Source of the DNA: Streptomyces pristinaespiralis
GTDB lineage: Bacteria > Actinomycetota > Actinomycetes > Streptomycetales > Streptomycetaceae
Direction of reading: 5' to 3'
NCBI RefSeq assembly: GCF_001278075.1
Contig: NZ_CP011340.1
Location: forward strand, 2,046,001-2,110,000
DNA: 64,000 nucleotides
The position numbers and the translations under genes are program-made. Below the pieces are notes generated by a model. That model was not told the origin of the DNA. It saw only the letters and a program-made list of their open reading frames with translations, and searched no databases. Of the stretch, positions 42,959 through 53,497 are shown one piece after another (the first letter of the stretch is position 1; every line of letters begins with the position of its first letter).

Positions 42959-44047
42959 TCACCGCAGGGGCTTCCAGCTCCCCAGGGCGAACCCGCCCTC
43001 TTCGGTCTTCTGCCTGCTGACGATCGGGCTGCCGTCCGGCGCCAGGGCCATCGCGACCAGACCGTGCCCGCCGTGCTCCCGCAGAGCCAGCGACAGGTGG
43101 CCGGCGCCGGTGGTCGTGCGGGTCCACCAGCCGCCCGCCGACTCGTCCTCGGTGGGGTACGCGGCGAACGCCACCTGCCCCTGGTCCGCCTCCTGGGCGA
43201 GGACCGTGCAGTCGTGGCCGTCGATGACCAGTCGCGAAACCACCAGCGGCCCGGGCCCCGCGGCGTCCATCAGCGGGCGGGGCTCCGGCAGCCGGCCGGG
43301 TGCCCAGACCTGGATCACCCCGTCGTCATCGGTGTAGAAGAGCGAGACGGTCCCGGAGGCCGTGGCGAGCGCGGCGAAGGCTCCCCCCGGCGCCGCCTGG
43401 ACGTCCAGCCGGTCCGCCGGGGCGAAGGCCGCACCCGGCTTCTCCTGGGTGAACCGGGTGATCTGCTTGCGTCCCGGTACGAAGAGTTCCACCAGTCCAT
43501 CCCCGTCGGTGGCGACCGCCAGGGTGTCCCCGGTCCCGCGTCCGCCCAGGTCCTGCCAGCCGCCCCAGCCGCCGCGGATCCCCTGGACCCGGCAGCTCAC
43601 GCCGTTGCCGCCGTTGCGCAGGAACACACAGACCCGGCCCTCGCCGTCGACCGCGGCCACCGGATCGCCGGTCCACCGGCGGACCTTGTTGGGGTGACCG
43701 AGCGCGTGCCAGCCGAGCAGGGGGCGACCGGTCTGGAACTGCACCGCGTGCACCAGCTCCAGTTCCTCCTGCCCCTCGGCGTCGGTGCCGGTCCGGCGCA
43801 GGCCGATGAGATGGACGTAACCGTCCGCTCCCTGGGCGACGGTGAGCACCGGCATCAGTCGGGGTGCGTCGAGCCGATCCGGCCCGCGCCAACCGGACGG
43901 CGTCTCCGTCCGGCGCAGCACCGCGCCGTCCGCCGGCGCGTACGCGGTGAGGAGACCGTCCGTGCCACGGGTCAGCCATCGGCCCGACAGCCGTGTCTCA
44001 TGTGCCCGGTCTCGGTCTCGAAGCGTGGTCGCACGCTCAGTTGGCAT
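42959..44047 (-). CDS. Beta-propeller-like protein B (paralogue of the gene at 40446-41516)
   Basis: A 362-residue protein. Matching words with the paralogue include LTVAQGADGYVHLIGLRRTG, HAVQFQTGRPLLGW, VCVFLRNGGNGVSCRVQ and DCTVLAQEADQGQVAF, so the two genes arose by duplication. Blade-like repeats run through the protein; no signal peptide, membrane segment or catalytic motif is seen. It converges on the LCP gene with a terminator between them and is divergent from the NYN gene. A lectin-like or scaffold role in envelope assembly is inferred from context only. Confidence 0.65.
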   Translation of the reverse strand: MPTERATTLRDRDRAHETRLSGRWLTRGTDGLLTAYAPADGAVLRRTETPSGWRGPDRLDAPRLMPVLTVAQGADGYVHLIGLRRTGTDAEGQEELELVHAVQFQTGRPLLGWHALGHPNKVRRWTGDPVAAVDGEGRVCVFLRNGGNGVSCRVQGIRGGWGGWQDLGGRGTGDTLAVATDGDGLVELFVPGRKQITRFTQEKPGAAFAPADRLDVQAAPGGAFAALATASGTVSLFYTDDDGVIQVWAPGRLPEPRPLMDAAGPGPLVVSRLVIDGHDCTVLAQEADQGQVAFAAYPTEDESAGGWWTRTTTGAGHLSLALREHGGHGLVAMALAPDGSPIVSRQKTEEGGFALGSWKPLR

Positions 44048-44171
44048 GGGAGGTCCAGTGCGTCGGAACGGGTCGAAGGAGCCGGCAAGTCACCTCACCG
44101 GCCGGTCAATTCTGGCACCACCACCGGGCCGTGAACGCCGCGGCCCCGGTGCACCCTGCGACCCTGGTGCC

Positions 44172-44573
44172 ATGAACGAGCTTCCCCTGCTTCTGATCGT
44201 GGACGGCGCCAACGTCGTCGGCTCCGTCCCCGACGGGTGGTGGCGCGACCGCTTCGGCGCGGCGGAGCGGCTGCGGGACCGGCTGGCCGCCACGGCGCCG
44301 GAGGGGATCGCCGGGGAACCCGGGCCCGTGGAGGTGCTGCTCGTCGTGGAGGGGGCGGCCCGGGGCGTCGGGTCCGTGCCCGGCGTCATGGTGGAGCCGG
44401 CACCAGGGAGCGGCGACGACCTGATCGTGGAGAGGGTGCGGGCGGCGGCCGGCCGGACCTGCGTGGTCGTCACGGCCGACCGCGAGCTGCGGCGAAGGGT
44501 CGAGGCGCACGGCGCGCGGTGCGTGGGCCCGCGTGCCGTGCGCCGTGCGGAGACCGGCCGGTCCGGCGACTGA
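44172..44573 (+). CDS. NYN/PIN-like domain protein (putative RNase)
   Basis: A 133-residue protein. It opens with LLLIVDGANVVGSVPDGWW, the acidic NYN/YacP-type start, and has DDLIVERVRAAAGRTCVVVTADRELRRRVEAHG, supplying the other acidic residues of the PIN-like active site. Members act on RNA (YacP-like) or are uncharacterised. The ATG start gives full family length. Its stop is 11 bp from the stop of the convergent permease gene. Nuclease activity is inferred from the fold only. Confidence 0.78.
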   Translation: MNELPLLLIVDGANVVGSVPDGWWRDRFGAAERLRDRLAATAPEGIAGEPGPVEVLLVVEGAARGVGSVPGVMVEPAPGSGDDLIVERVRAAAGRTCVVVTADRELRRRVEAHGARCVGPRAVRRAETGRSGD

Positions 44574-44583
44574 CGGCCGGCCG

Positions 44584-46098
44584 CTACCGCCCGACCGTGG
44601 TGTCGCCGCGGCCGAGACGGCTGTTCCGGCGGCCGTACAGGGCGTACACGACGAAGCCGATCGCCATCCAGACGGCGAACCGGAACCACGTCTCGCCCGG
44701 CAGGTTGAGCATGAGCCACACCGAGGCCGCGACCGACAGGATCGGGACGAGGGGCACCAGCGGAGTACGGAACGCACGGTGCAGGTCGGGCCGGGTACGA
44801 CGCAGGATGATCACGCCGAGTGCGACGACGACGAACGCGAAGAGCGTGCCGATGTTCACCAGGGTGGCCAGCTCGTTGATGCTGGTGAAGCCGGCGACGA
44901 TCGCGATGATGACACCGAGGAGGATCGTCGGGCGGTACGGGGTGCGGAACCGCGGGTGGGTCTTGGAGAAGAACCGCGGCAGCAGGCCGTCGCGGCTCAT
45001 GGCGAAGAACACCCGGGTCTGCCCCAGCAGCAGGATCATGCACACCGTCGTCAGGCCGACCGCCGCGCCGAAGCTGATGACGCCCGCGAAGAACGGATGG
45101 CCGGTCGCCTTGAAGGCGTCGGCGAGCGGCGCGCTGATCGACAGCTCGGTGTAGTGCTGCATGCCGGTCACCACGAGGGACACGGCGACGTAGAGCACGG
45201 TGCAGATGAGCAGCGACCCCAGGATGCCGCGCGGCATGTCGCGCTGCGGCAGCTTGGTCTCCTCGGCCGCCGTGGCCACCACGTCGAAACCGATGAAGGC
45301 GAAGAAGACGATCGACGCGGCGGTGAAGATGCCCATGACGCCGAAGTTCGTGGGCTCGTAGCCGAACAGCAGCTGCACCAGCGGCGCGTCCCAGCCGCTG
45401 CCCTCGATCTGGCCCTGCTTCTCGGGGATGAAGGGGTCGTAGTTGGCGGCCTTGACGAAAAACAGGCCCGCGACGATGACGATCAGGACCACGCCGACCT
45501 TGATGGCCACGACCACGGCGGTGATGCGTGCGGAGAGCTTCATACCGACGACGAGGATCGCCGTCAGCACCAGGATGAGGATGAAGGCCAGCAGGTCGAA
45601 CGTGCCGCCCTCCACATCAGGGCCCTGCAGGCCGGCGGGTAGGTTCCACCCCACGTTGTCCATCAGCGAACGCACGTAACCCGACCAGCCGACCGCGACC
45701 ACCGCCGTGCCGAGCGCGAACTCCAGCACCAGGTCCCAGCCGATGATCCAGGCGGGCAGTTCGCCGAGCGAGGCGTACGCGAAGGTGTAGGCGGAGCCGG
45801 CCACCGGGACGGTGGAGGCGAACTCGGCGTAGCACAGTGCGGCAAGGGCACAGACGATGCCGGAGGCGACGAAGGCGAGTGCGGTCGCGGGGCCGGCGTT
45901 GTTCTTGGCGACGGTGCCGGTGAGGACGAAGATGCCGGTGCCGATGATGACACCCACGCCGAACACCGTGAGGTCCACGGCGGAGAGGGACTTCTTGAGT
46001 GCGTGCTCCGGCTCTTCGGTGTCCCGGATCGACTGCTCGACGGGCTTGGTTCTGAAGACACCTCGCCTGCCGCCGGACGGGTCAGTATCTGTGCTCAC
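44584..46098 (-). CDS. APC-superfamily amino acid permease (cationic-amino-acid type)
   Basis: A 504-residue transporter with about 12 membrane helices. It opens with an amphipathic segment and LTVFGVGVIIGTGIFVLTG, the APC substrate-site helix 1. FFAFIGFDVVATAAEETKLPQRDMPRGI is the typical helix 6-7 region, and LLGQTRVFFAMSRDGLLPRFFSKTHPRFRTPY is the CAT-type motif. The GTG start has GGAGG 7 nt upstream. The untranslated segment between dxs and this gene is structured (separate entry). The substrate amino acid is not predictable; proton symport is usual for the family. Confidence 0.9.
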   Translation of the reverse strand: MSTDTDPSGGRRGVFRTKPVEQSIRDTEEPEHALKKSLSAVDLTVFGVGVIIGTGIFVLTGTVAKNNAGPATALAFVASGIVCALAALCYAEFASTVPVAGSAYTFAYASLGELPAWIIGWDLVLEFALGTAVVAVGWSGYVRSLMDNVGWNLPAGLQGPDVEGGTFDLLAFILILVLTAILVVGMKLSARITAVVVAIKVGVVLIVIVAGLFFVKAANYDPFIPEKQGQIEGSGWDAPLVQLLFGYEPTNFGVMGIFTAASIVFFAFIGFDVVATAAEETKLPQRDMPRGILGSLLICTVLYVAVSLVVTGMQHYTELSISAPLADAFKATGHPFFAGVISFGAAVGLTTVCMILLLGQTRVFFAMSRDGLLPRFFSKTHPRFRTPYRPTILLGVIIAIVAGFTSINELATLVNIGTLFAFVVVALGVIILRRTRPDLHRAFRTPLVPLVPILSVAASVWLMLNLPGETWFRFAVWMAIGFVVYALYGRRNSRLGRGDTTVGR

Positions 46099-46191
46099 CC
46101 CTGCACCTCCACACTTGTCGTCCTCGCCATGATCGGGACGGTGCGTGGTCCACGGAGAGCCGGAACAGGTGGAGTTCGACCGAATGGGCCG

Positions 46192-46233
46192 AAGGGACCA
46201 CCCTTTCAGGGTTACCCTCCGGCCCGGGGCCGG
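46192..46233 (-). promoter_or_regulatory. Three consecutive hairpins in the permease leader
   Basis: On the transcribed minus strand, reading towards the permease, CCGGCCC-C-GGGCCGG, GGG-TAA-CCC and AAGGG-TGGT-CCCTT follow each other within 42 bases, about 95 bases before the start codon. I do not recognise a known riboswitch. It could be a cis-regulatory RNA or a terminator/attenuator set. Confidence 0.35.
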
Positions 46234-46247
46234 AACGTCGTGCACAC

Positions 46248-46272
46248 GATCCGTGCCATTCGTCCACGGATC
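46248..46272 (-). terminator. Hairpin after dxs
   Basis: GATCCGTG (46248-46255) pairs perfectly with CACGGATC (46265-46272) around nine bases, 22 bases beyond the dxs stop on the minus strand. Confidence 0.5.
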
Positions 46273-46293
46273 GACTGCATCGTGCGAGGCGCC

Positions 46294-48207
46294 TCAGTCG
46301 CGGGCGGGCTCGACCGCCTCACTGTCGATGCGGCCGTCGAGCTTGGAGACCAGACCCGTGACCTGACGGGCGATGTCCGGTGCGGTCAGGCCGATCTCCG
46401 CCATGACCTCCTTGCGGGAGGCGTGGTCGAGGAAACGGGGCGGGATGCCGAAGTCGCGCAGCGGCACGTCCACGCCCGCGTCGCGCAGCGCCTGGGCGAT
46501 CGCCGATCCGACGCCGCCGACCCTGCTGTTGTCCTCGACGGTGACGACGACCCGGTGCTGCTCCGCGAGCGGTGCGAGCGCCTCGTCGACGGGCTTGACC
46601 CAACGGGGGTCGACGACGGTGGTCGAGATGCCCTGGGCGTCGAGCAGGTCGGCGATCTCCAGGCACATCGGGGCGAGGGCGCCGACGGAGACCAGCAGGA
46701 CGTCGGGCCGTTCCGCCTCCGGCCGGCGCAGCACGTCCATGCCGCCGGCCTTGCCCACTGCCTTGACGGCCGGCCCGACCGCGCCCTTGGAGAAGCGGAC
46801 CACGGTCGGCGCGTCGTCGACCTCGACGGCCTCGCGCAGCTGGGCGCGGACCTGGTCGGCGTCGCGCGGGGCGGCGATCCGCAGGCCCGGGACGACCTGA
46901 AGGATCGACATGTCCCACATGCCGTTGTGCGAGGCGCCGTCGGTGCCGGTGACGCCGGCCCGGTCCAGTACGAAGGTCACACCGCACTTGTGCAGGGCGA
47001 CGTCCATCAGGACCTGGTCGAAGGCGCGGTTGAGGAAGGTGGCGTAGACGGCGAAGACGGGGTGCAGGCCGCCGGTCGCCAGGCCCGCGGCCGAGACCGC
47101 GCCGTGCTGCTCGGCGATGCCGACGTCGTAGACCCGCTCGGGGAACGCCTTGGCGAACCGGTCGAGGCCGACGGGCTGGAGCATCGCGGCCGTGATGGCG
47201 ACGATGTCCTCGCGCTCCTTGCCGAGCTTGACCATCTCCTCGCCGAACACCGAGGTCCAGTCGAGGCCGGAGCTCGAGATGGGCAGTCCCGTGTCGGGGT
47301 GGATCTTGCCGACGGCGTGGAAGCGGTCCGCCTCGTCCGCCAGGGCGGGCTGGTAGCCGCGGCCCTTCTCGGTGAGGCAGTGGACGATGACGGGGCCGCC
47401 GAAGCGCTTGGCGCGGGCGAGGGCCGACTCGAGCGCCTCGATGTCGTGGCCGTCGATGGGGCCGACGTACTTGAGGCCGAGGTCCTCGAACATGCCCTGC
47501 GGGGCGATGAAGTCCTTCAGGCCCTTCTTCGCGCCGTGCAGCGTGCCGTACAGCGGCTTGCCGACGACGGGGGTGCGCTCGAGGAGGTCCTTGCCGCGGG
47601 CGAGGAAGCGCTCGTAACCGTCGGTGGTGCGCAGGGTGGCCAGGTGGTTGGCGAGGCCGCCGATGGTCGGCGCGTACGAGCGCTCGTTGTCGTTGACGAC
47701 GATGACCAGCGGGCGGTCCTTGGCGGCGGCGATGTTGTTCAGCGCCTCCCAGGCCATGCCGCCCGTGAGGGCGCCGTCGCCGATGACGGCCACCACGTGG
47801 TCGTCCTTCTTCAGGACCTCGTTGGCCTTGGCGAGGCCGTCGGCCCAGCCGAGCACGGTGGAGGCGTGCGAATTCTCGATGACGTCGTGCTCGGACTCGC
47901 CCTGCGAGGGGTAGCCGGACAGCCCGCCCTTCATCTTGAGCCTGGAGAAGTCCTGGCGGCCGGTCAGCAGCTTGTGGACGTAGCTCTGGTGCCCGGTGTC
48001 CCAGAGGACCTTGTCCTTGGGGGACTCGAAGACACGGTGGAGGGCGATGGTCAGCTCGACCACGCCCAGGTTGGGTCCGAGGTGCCCACCGGTCTTGGAG
48101 ACGGCGTCCACCAGGAAGGTGCGGATCTCTGCGGCCAGCTGCTCCAACTGCTCCGGGCCGAGCCGGTCCAGGTCGCGCGGTCCCCTGATACGGGAAAGCA
48201 GTGCCAC
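46294..48207 (-). CDS. dxs: 1-deoxy-D-xylulose-5-phosphate synthase
   Basis: A 637-residue thiamine-diphosphate enzyme that condenses pyruvate and glyceraldehyde-3-phosphate, the first step of the MEP isoprenoid pathway. Motifs seen are [19 protein letters not shown] N-terminal sequence ([14 protein letters not shown]), the ThDP signature [29 protein letters not shown] and the transketolase-like [15 protein letters not shown]. The GTG at 48207 follows AAGGAGG; the longer frame to 48309 would cover the operator-like dyad. The length is normal. It is transcribed after the xyl-type operon but separated by a terminator and a large dyad. Confidence 0.96.
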   Translation of the reverse strand: MALLSRIRGPRDLDRLGPEQLEQLAAEIRTFLVDAVSKTGGHLGPNLGVVELTIALHRVFESPKDKVLWDTGHQSYVHKLLTGRQDFSRLKMKGGLSGYPSQGESEHDVIENSHASTVLGWADGLAKANEVLKKDDHVVAVIGDGALTGGMAWEALNNIAAAKDRPLVIVVNDNERSYAPTIGGLANHLATLRTTDGYERFLARGKDLLERTPVVGKPLYGTLHGAKKGLKDFIAPQGMFEDLGLKYVGPIDGHDIEALESALARAKRFGGPVIVHCLTEKGRGYQPALADEADRFHAVGKIHPDTGLPISSSGLDWTSVFGEEMVKLGKEREDIVAITAAMLQPVGLDRFAKAFPERVYDVGIAEQHGAVSAAGLATGGLHPVFAVYATFLNRAFDQVLMDVALHKCGVTFVLDRAGVTGTDGASHNGMWDMSILQVVPGLRIAAPRDADQVRAQLREAVEVDDAPTVVRFSKGAVGPAVKAVGKAGGMDVLRRPEAERPDVLLVSVGALAPMCLEIADLLDAQGISTTVVDPRWVKPVDEALAPLAEQHRVVVTVEDNSRVGGVGSAIAQALRDAGVDVPLRDFGIPPRFLDHASRKEVMAEIGLTAPDIARQVTGLVSKLDGRIDSEAVEPARD

Positions 48208-48322
48208 CCGTGCCTCCTTGCATTCGAGCTGCATCCGAGCCGATCGACTCTGGGCTGATCGACCTTGCCGATTGCCCGAGTCTAATGTTCCGTGCACGCG
48301 CCCGGTCATCGGGCGGTGGGTT

Positions 48323-48349
48323 CTGTGTCACGTCTATGACGTGACACAG
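48323..48349. promoter_or_regulatory. Perfect 27-bp dyad upstream of dxs
   Basis: CTGTGTCACGTC (48323-48334) and GACGTGACACAG (48338-48349) are perfect inverted repeats around TAT, about 115 bases upstream of the dxs start and abutting the xylH-side terminator. The TGTGTCA half-sites look like a dimeric regulator operator, but a hairpin role is also possible. Confidence 0.45.
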
Positions 48350-48384
48350 CAGTGCCCGGCACCGCTGCGCGGCACCGGGCACTG
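48350..48384 (-). terminator. Hairpin after the xylose-type ABC operon
   Basis: CAGTGCCCGG (48350-48359) pairs perfectly with CCGGGCACTG (48375-48384) around 15 bases, 10 bases beyond the permease stop on the minus strand. Confidence 0.75.
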
Positions 48385-48394
48385 TGCGGTCGTA

Positions 48395-49680
<1,286 letters not shown>

Positions 49681-49684
<4 letters not shown>

Positions 49685-50463
49685 TTCGTAACCTCCGCGT
49701 TGCGCGCCGCACGGCGGGTCACGGCGTTGTCCGTGGCACCGGTGATGGCGGAGATGATCTCTTCCTGCGAGGTCGACTTGACCTCGAAGACACCGTTGTT
49801 CCTGCCCAGCCGGAGCACGGCGACCTTGTCGGCGACCGCCTTGACGTCGGCCATGTTGTGGCTGATGAGAACGACGGCGTGGCCGCGCTCCCGCAGCCGC
49901 TCCACGAGGTCGAGCACCTGTGCGGTCTGCTCGACACCGAGAGCGGCGGTGGGCTCGTCGAGGATGACGAGCTTGGGCTCGCCGAGCATCGAACGGGCGA
50001 TGGCCACGGTCTGGCGCTGACCGCCGGAGAGCGAGGCGATCGGGATACGGACGCTGGGGATACGGATCGACAGCGTCTTCAGCAGTTCGAGGGCGCGTCG
50101 CTCCATCTCGACCTCGTCGAGCACGCCGCGCTTGCGCAGCTCCCGGCCGAGGTAGAGGTTGCCGACGACGTCGATGTTGTCGCACAGCGCGAGGTCCTGG
50201 TAGACGGTCGCGATGCCGAGGTTCTGGGCGTCGTGCGGACGGTTGATGGAGACCCGCTTGCCCTCCCACTCGATGGCGCCTTCATCGATGGGGTGCACAC
50301 CGGCGATCGTCTTGACCAGCGTGGACTTTCCGGCGCCGTTGTCGCCGACCAGGGCGACCACCTCACCGGCGTGGACCTCAAGCTCTACGTCGGTGAGCGC
50401 CTGGACGGCACCGAACCGCTTGGAGACCCCGCGCAACGCCAACACGGGCGTAGCGGACACGTG
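49681..50463 (-). CDS. xylG: Sugar ABC transporter ATP-binding protein, single-domain
   Basis: About 260 residues with one ATPase domain, whereas E. coli XylG has two; single-domain versions occur in actinobacteria. Walker A is GDNGAGKST, the signature LSGGQRQTVAIARSM, Walker B LVILDEPTAALG, and the H-loop LISHN. The GTG at 50463 has AAGGAG 9 nt upstream; the ATG two codons earlier (50469) touches that site, so the GTG is preferred. It energises uptake by the coupled permease gene downstream. About 215 bp with no gene separates it from the binding-protein gene. Confidence 0.87.
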
Positions 50464-50677
50464 AACCATCTCCTTCGCCGCCTGACCGGCGGGGATGCCG
50501 CGCCGGGGGAAATGCGGCGCGGAGGTTGAGCAGACTGGAAATGCAGCGAGTGTTCCGACCGGTGCCCCGACCGGCAGCGGGGGCTGATGGCGGGGCGGGG
50601 CACCGGAAGGTTTCTGCGGGCGCGGGCGCCCGGGCAGAGGCCGGAGCACCGGGGGGACCGGGCTCCGGCGTGCGGCC

Positions 50678-51790
50678 TTACTTCAGGCCCAGCTGGTCAC
50701 ACGCGGCCTTGAACTTCGGGGTGCAGATCTCGTTCACCGTGTAGACGCCGTCCTTCACGACGGTGTCCTTGATGTTGTCCTTGGTCAGCGACACCACCGG
50801 GACGAGGACCGACGGGATGGCCTTCTGGGAGGGGCTGTCGACCTTCTCCTTGGCGATCGCGTCGAGCGACTCGCCCTTGGCGAGCGCCACGGCCATCTCG
50901 GCGGCGGCGGAGGCCTCCGGCGCGTACGGCTTGTAGACGCTCATGAACTGCTCACCGGCGACGATGCGCTGGACACCGGCAAGCTCGGCGTCCTGGCCGG
51001 TGACCGGCGGGAGCTTGGTGAAGCCGGCCGACTTGAGGGCGGTGATGATGCCGCCCGCCATGCCGTCGTTCGCGGAGTAGACGCCGATGATCTTGTCCTT
51101 GCCGAGGGCCGAGATCGCGGCCTCCATGTTGGCGTTGGCGTTCTCCGGCTTCCACTCCTTGGTGTCGTACTCCTTGCCGACGTTCACCTTGCCGTCGAGC
51201 TCGGAGTGCGCACCCTTCTTGAACAGCGCGGCGTTCGGGTCGGTGACCGAGCCGTTCATCATGACGATCTGGCCGTCCTTGGCCTTGTCGCCGAGGGCCT
51301 CCACGAGGGCCTTGCCCTGGACCTTGCCGACCTCTTCGTTGTCGAAGGAGGTGTAGGCGTCGATCGGGCCCTCGGCGAGACGGTCGAAGGCGACGACGGG
51401 GATACCGGCGTCCTTGGCCTTCTTCACACCGCCGGCGATGGCCTTGGAGTCGACCGCGTCCACGATGAGGGCGTCGACCTTGTTGGTGATCATGGTGTCC
51501 ACCTGCTGCGTCTGCAGCGTGGCGTCCTGCTTGGCGTTGGCGTAGACGACCTTCGCCTTGCCGTTCGTCAGCTCGCTGATCTTCTTCTCGATCAGCGGCT
51601 TGTCGAACTTCTCGTAACGAGCGGTCTGGTTCTCCGGAAGGAGCAGACCGATCGTGATGTTGTCGCCCTTCTTGGCGGCCGACTCTTCGGCGCTCTCGCC
51701 CGAGTCTCCGGCCTGGCCGCAGGCCGCGAGCGATACGGCCATCGCGGAAGCGGCGACAGCAACAGCAGCACGACGCAGATGTGCGTTCAC
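50678..51790 (-). CDS. xylF: Xylose-type periplasmic-binding lipoprotein
   Basis: A 370-residue sugar-binding lipoprotein of the peripla_BP_4 class. The signal peptide ends in the lipobox SLAAC. The mature part shows NITIGLLLPENQTARYEKFD, the hinge VDALIVDAVDSKAIAGGVKKA, IPVVAFDRLAEG and the ligand-pocket GVYSANDGMAGG. The GTG start follows GGAGG 9 nt upstream. It is the first gene of the leftward transport unit. Its upstream region carries an AAGGA-N5-TCCTT palindrome and converges with regulation by the ROK protein encoded just upstream. Confidence 0.88.
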   Translation of the reverse strand: MNAHLRRAAVAVAASAMAVSLAACGQAGDSGESAEESAAKKGDNITIGLLLPENQTARYEKFDKPLIEKKISELTNGKAKVVYANAKQDATLQTQQVDTMITNKVDALIVDAVDSKAIAGGVKKAKDAGIPVVAFDRLAEGPIDAYTSFDNEEVGKVQGKALVEALGDKAKDGQIVMMNGSVTDPNAALFKKGAHSELDGKVNVGKEYDTKEWKPENANANMEAAISALGKDKIIGVYSANDGMAGGIITALKSAGFTKLPPVTGQDAELAGVQRIVAGEQFMSVYKPYAPEASAAAEMAVALAKGESLDAIAKEKVDSPSQKAIPSVLVPVVSLTKDNIKDTVVKDGVYTVNEICTPKFKAACDQLGLK

Positions 51791-51868
51791 GATGAGAAAC
51801 CTCCCTGACGAGGCCGCGTCGCTGCGGCCGAGGTGGCTGGAAGTCAACTCGGCCCCGCCGCCAGCGTC

Positions 51869-51883
51869 AAGGAGTAAATCCTT
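51869..51883. promoter_or_regulatory. Candidate operator upstream of the binding-protein gene
   Basis: AAGGAGTAAATCCTT is a palindrome with 5-bp arms, 79 bases upstream of the xylF-like start, within an AT-rich 60-bp stretch that looks like the operon promoter. ROK regulators bind comparable A/T-rich dyads. Confidence 0.4.
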
Positions 51884-51912
51884 AACGAGATGACAACGGT
51901 GCCATTCGTTAT

Positions 51913-53112
51913 CTAAGTGAAGGCGGGCGCCCCGACCGGCAACGCACTGTCCAGAAGGGTCGAATCACCCATTTCGCTGAGCACGAGGGCCAGCGCGCCC
52001 AGCACTTCGGCACGCCCGCCCAGGGCACCGGGAGCCACGGAAAGCTGCCTCGCCGCACTGGGAATGGCGTAACGGGAGACGGACTCGCGAATGGGTCCCA
52101 GTACCAACTCTCCAGCCTCCGCCAAATCCCCTCCGAGCACCACCCGGCTCGGATTGAGGAGGTTGCACAGGTTGGCGACACCACTGCCGATGTGGCGCCC
52201 CACGTCCGCCACCACCCGGCGGCAGCCGGGGTCGCCGTCGCGCGCCAGCTGCACGACGCGCTCCATGGTCAGTTCGGCCCCGTGACTCGACTGGAGCAAC
52301 GGCAGCACGTACCTGGCCGCCGTGAACGTCTCCAGGCAGCCGCGGTTGCCGCAACGGCACACCGGGCCCGACTCGTCCAGCGTGATGTGCCCGATCTCGC
52401 CGGCGGTACCGCCCGGACCCCGGTAGATCTGGCCGTCTATCACCAGGCCCGCGCCGACACCGCTCGCGACCTTGATGTACGCGAGGTCCTTCACGCCCCG
52501 GCCGCTGCCCCACACCATCTCGCCGAGCGCGCCCAGGTTGGCGTCGTTGTCGACGTACACGGGCACGCCCAGCCGGGCCGAGAGCTCCTCACTCGGATTG
52601 ATGCCGGTCCATCCCGGCAGGATCGCCGTCGAACCCAGCGTGCCCGACTCCACGTCGATGGGGCCCGGCACGCCGAGCCCCACACCGATCACCTTGCCGA
52701 GACCGATCCCGGTGGCCTCCACCAGCCGGTTGACCAGCGCCTCCGCCCTGCCGAAGCCCTCCGCGGACGACGCGTCCACATCGAGCGGCTCGGCCTCCTC
52801 CGCCAGCACCTGGTGCGCGAGGTTGCCGATCGCCACGCGCAGGTGCGTATGGCCGAAGTCCACGCCGATCACGATGCCGGCGTCGCCGCTGAGCGAGACG
52901 CTGCGGGCCCTGCGGCCACCGGCCGAGGTCGGCGTCACCTCTACCGTGCCGCCGTCCTTGAGCTCACGGACGATGTTGGAGACGGTGGCCGCGGAGAGGC
53001 CGGTGCTCCTCGCGATCTCCGCCTGCGTCAGCGAGCCCGCCATGCGTACGGCACGCACGACGCGCTCGAGGTTGGCCCGGTGCAGAGATGTCTGCGATCC
53101 CGGAGTCTCCAT
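51913..53112 (-). CDS. rok7B7: ROK-family transcriptional regulator (ROK7B7-like)
   Basis: A 399-residue regulator. The N-terminal winged helix (SLTQAEIARSTGLSAATVSNIVREL) precedes a ROK sugar-kinase-like fold with the phosphate motif GIVIGVDFGHTHLRVAI. It also has DNDANLGALGE and the zinc motif CRCGNRGCLE (Cys-x-Cys-x4-Cys). Its place just upstream of the xylose-type operon matches, as I recall, S. coelicolor SCO6008 (rok7B7), which affects xylose uptake and carbon repression. The symbol is assigned on that basis. ATG 53112 is used; GTG 53124 is possible. In this genome the region upstream is interrupted by repeats and an insertion. Confidence 0.85.
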   Translation of the reverse strand: METPGSQTSLHRANLERVVRAVRMAGSLTQAEIARSTGLSAATVSNIVRELKDGGTVEVTPTSAGGRRARSVSLSGDAGIVIGVDFGHTHLRVAIGNLAHQVLAEEAEPLDVDASSAEGFGRAEALVNRLVEATGIGLGKVIGVGLGVPGPIDVESGTLGSTAILPGWTGINPSEELSARLGVPVYVDNDANLGALGEMVWGSGRGVKDLAYIKVASGVGAGLVIDGQIYRGPGGTAGEIGHITLDESGPVCRCGNRGCLETFTAARYVLPLLQSSHGAELTMERVVQLARDGDPGCRRVVADVGRHIGSGVANLCNLLNPSRVVLGGDLAEAGELVLGPIRESVSRYAIPSAARQLSVAPGALGGRAEVLGALALVLSEMGDSTLLDSALPVGAPAFT

Positions 53113-53343
53113 TGACTCATCCACTCCTGCCCCCGGTGGGCGGCGCGACGGCCGCCCCCGGCCGGGGGCGCGCAGCGCGACCCCGACGTCTCTCCAACTT
53201 ATGAACCCTAAGCTCAACCTTTTGGGCCTTATCCCGTCAAGACCTTGAGCGGAGCCAACCTCTGATGAGCGGGGCCGGGTCGGTGGTGCGGTGGGTGACG
53301 CCTCCTTTACGGAACGTGACGGTTCGCTGTGCGGCGTCACGTA

Positions 53344-53409
53344 GGGCGCGGCGATCTCGGGCGTGGCCGGGTGCTTGGGCGCGGCGATCTCGGGCGTGGC
53401 CGGGTGCTT
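53344..53409. repeat. 33-bp perfect tandem duplication
   Basis: The 33-bp unit starting GGGCGCGGCGATCTCGGGCG occurs at 53344-53376 and again at 53377-53409 without a mismatch. A partial third copy follows (GGGCGCGGCG, then divergence). Confidence 0.85.
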
Positions 53410-53497
53410 GGGCGCGGCGTCGCGCGGGCCGGCGATCTCCGGCGCGACTGCCGGGCCGGGTGGGGCGGGTCCGCGGCCGGGGGTGGCCCGGTCCGTG

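Noticed and set aside
46003..48258. A 751-codon plus-strand frame opposite dxs
   Set aside because: It is a shadow of dxs, whose minus-strand motifs and ribosome site are unambiguous.
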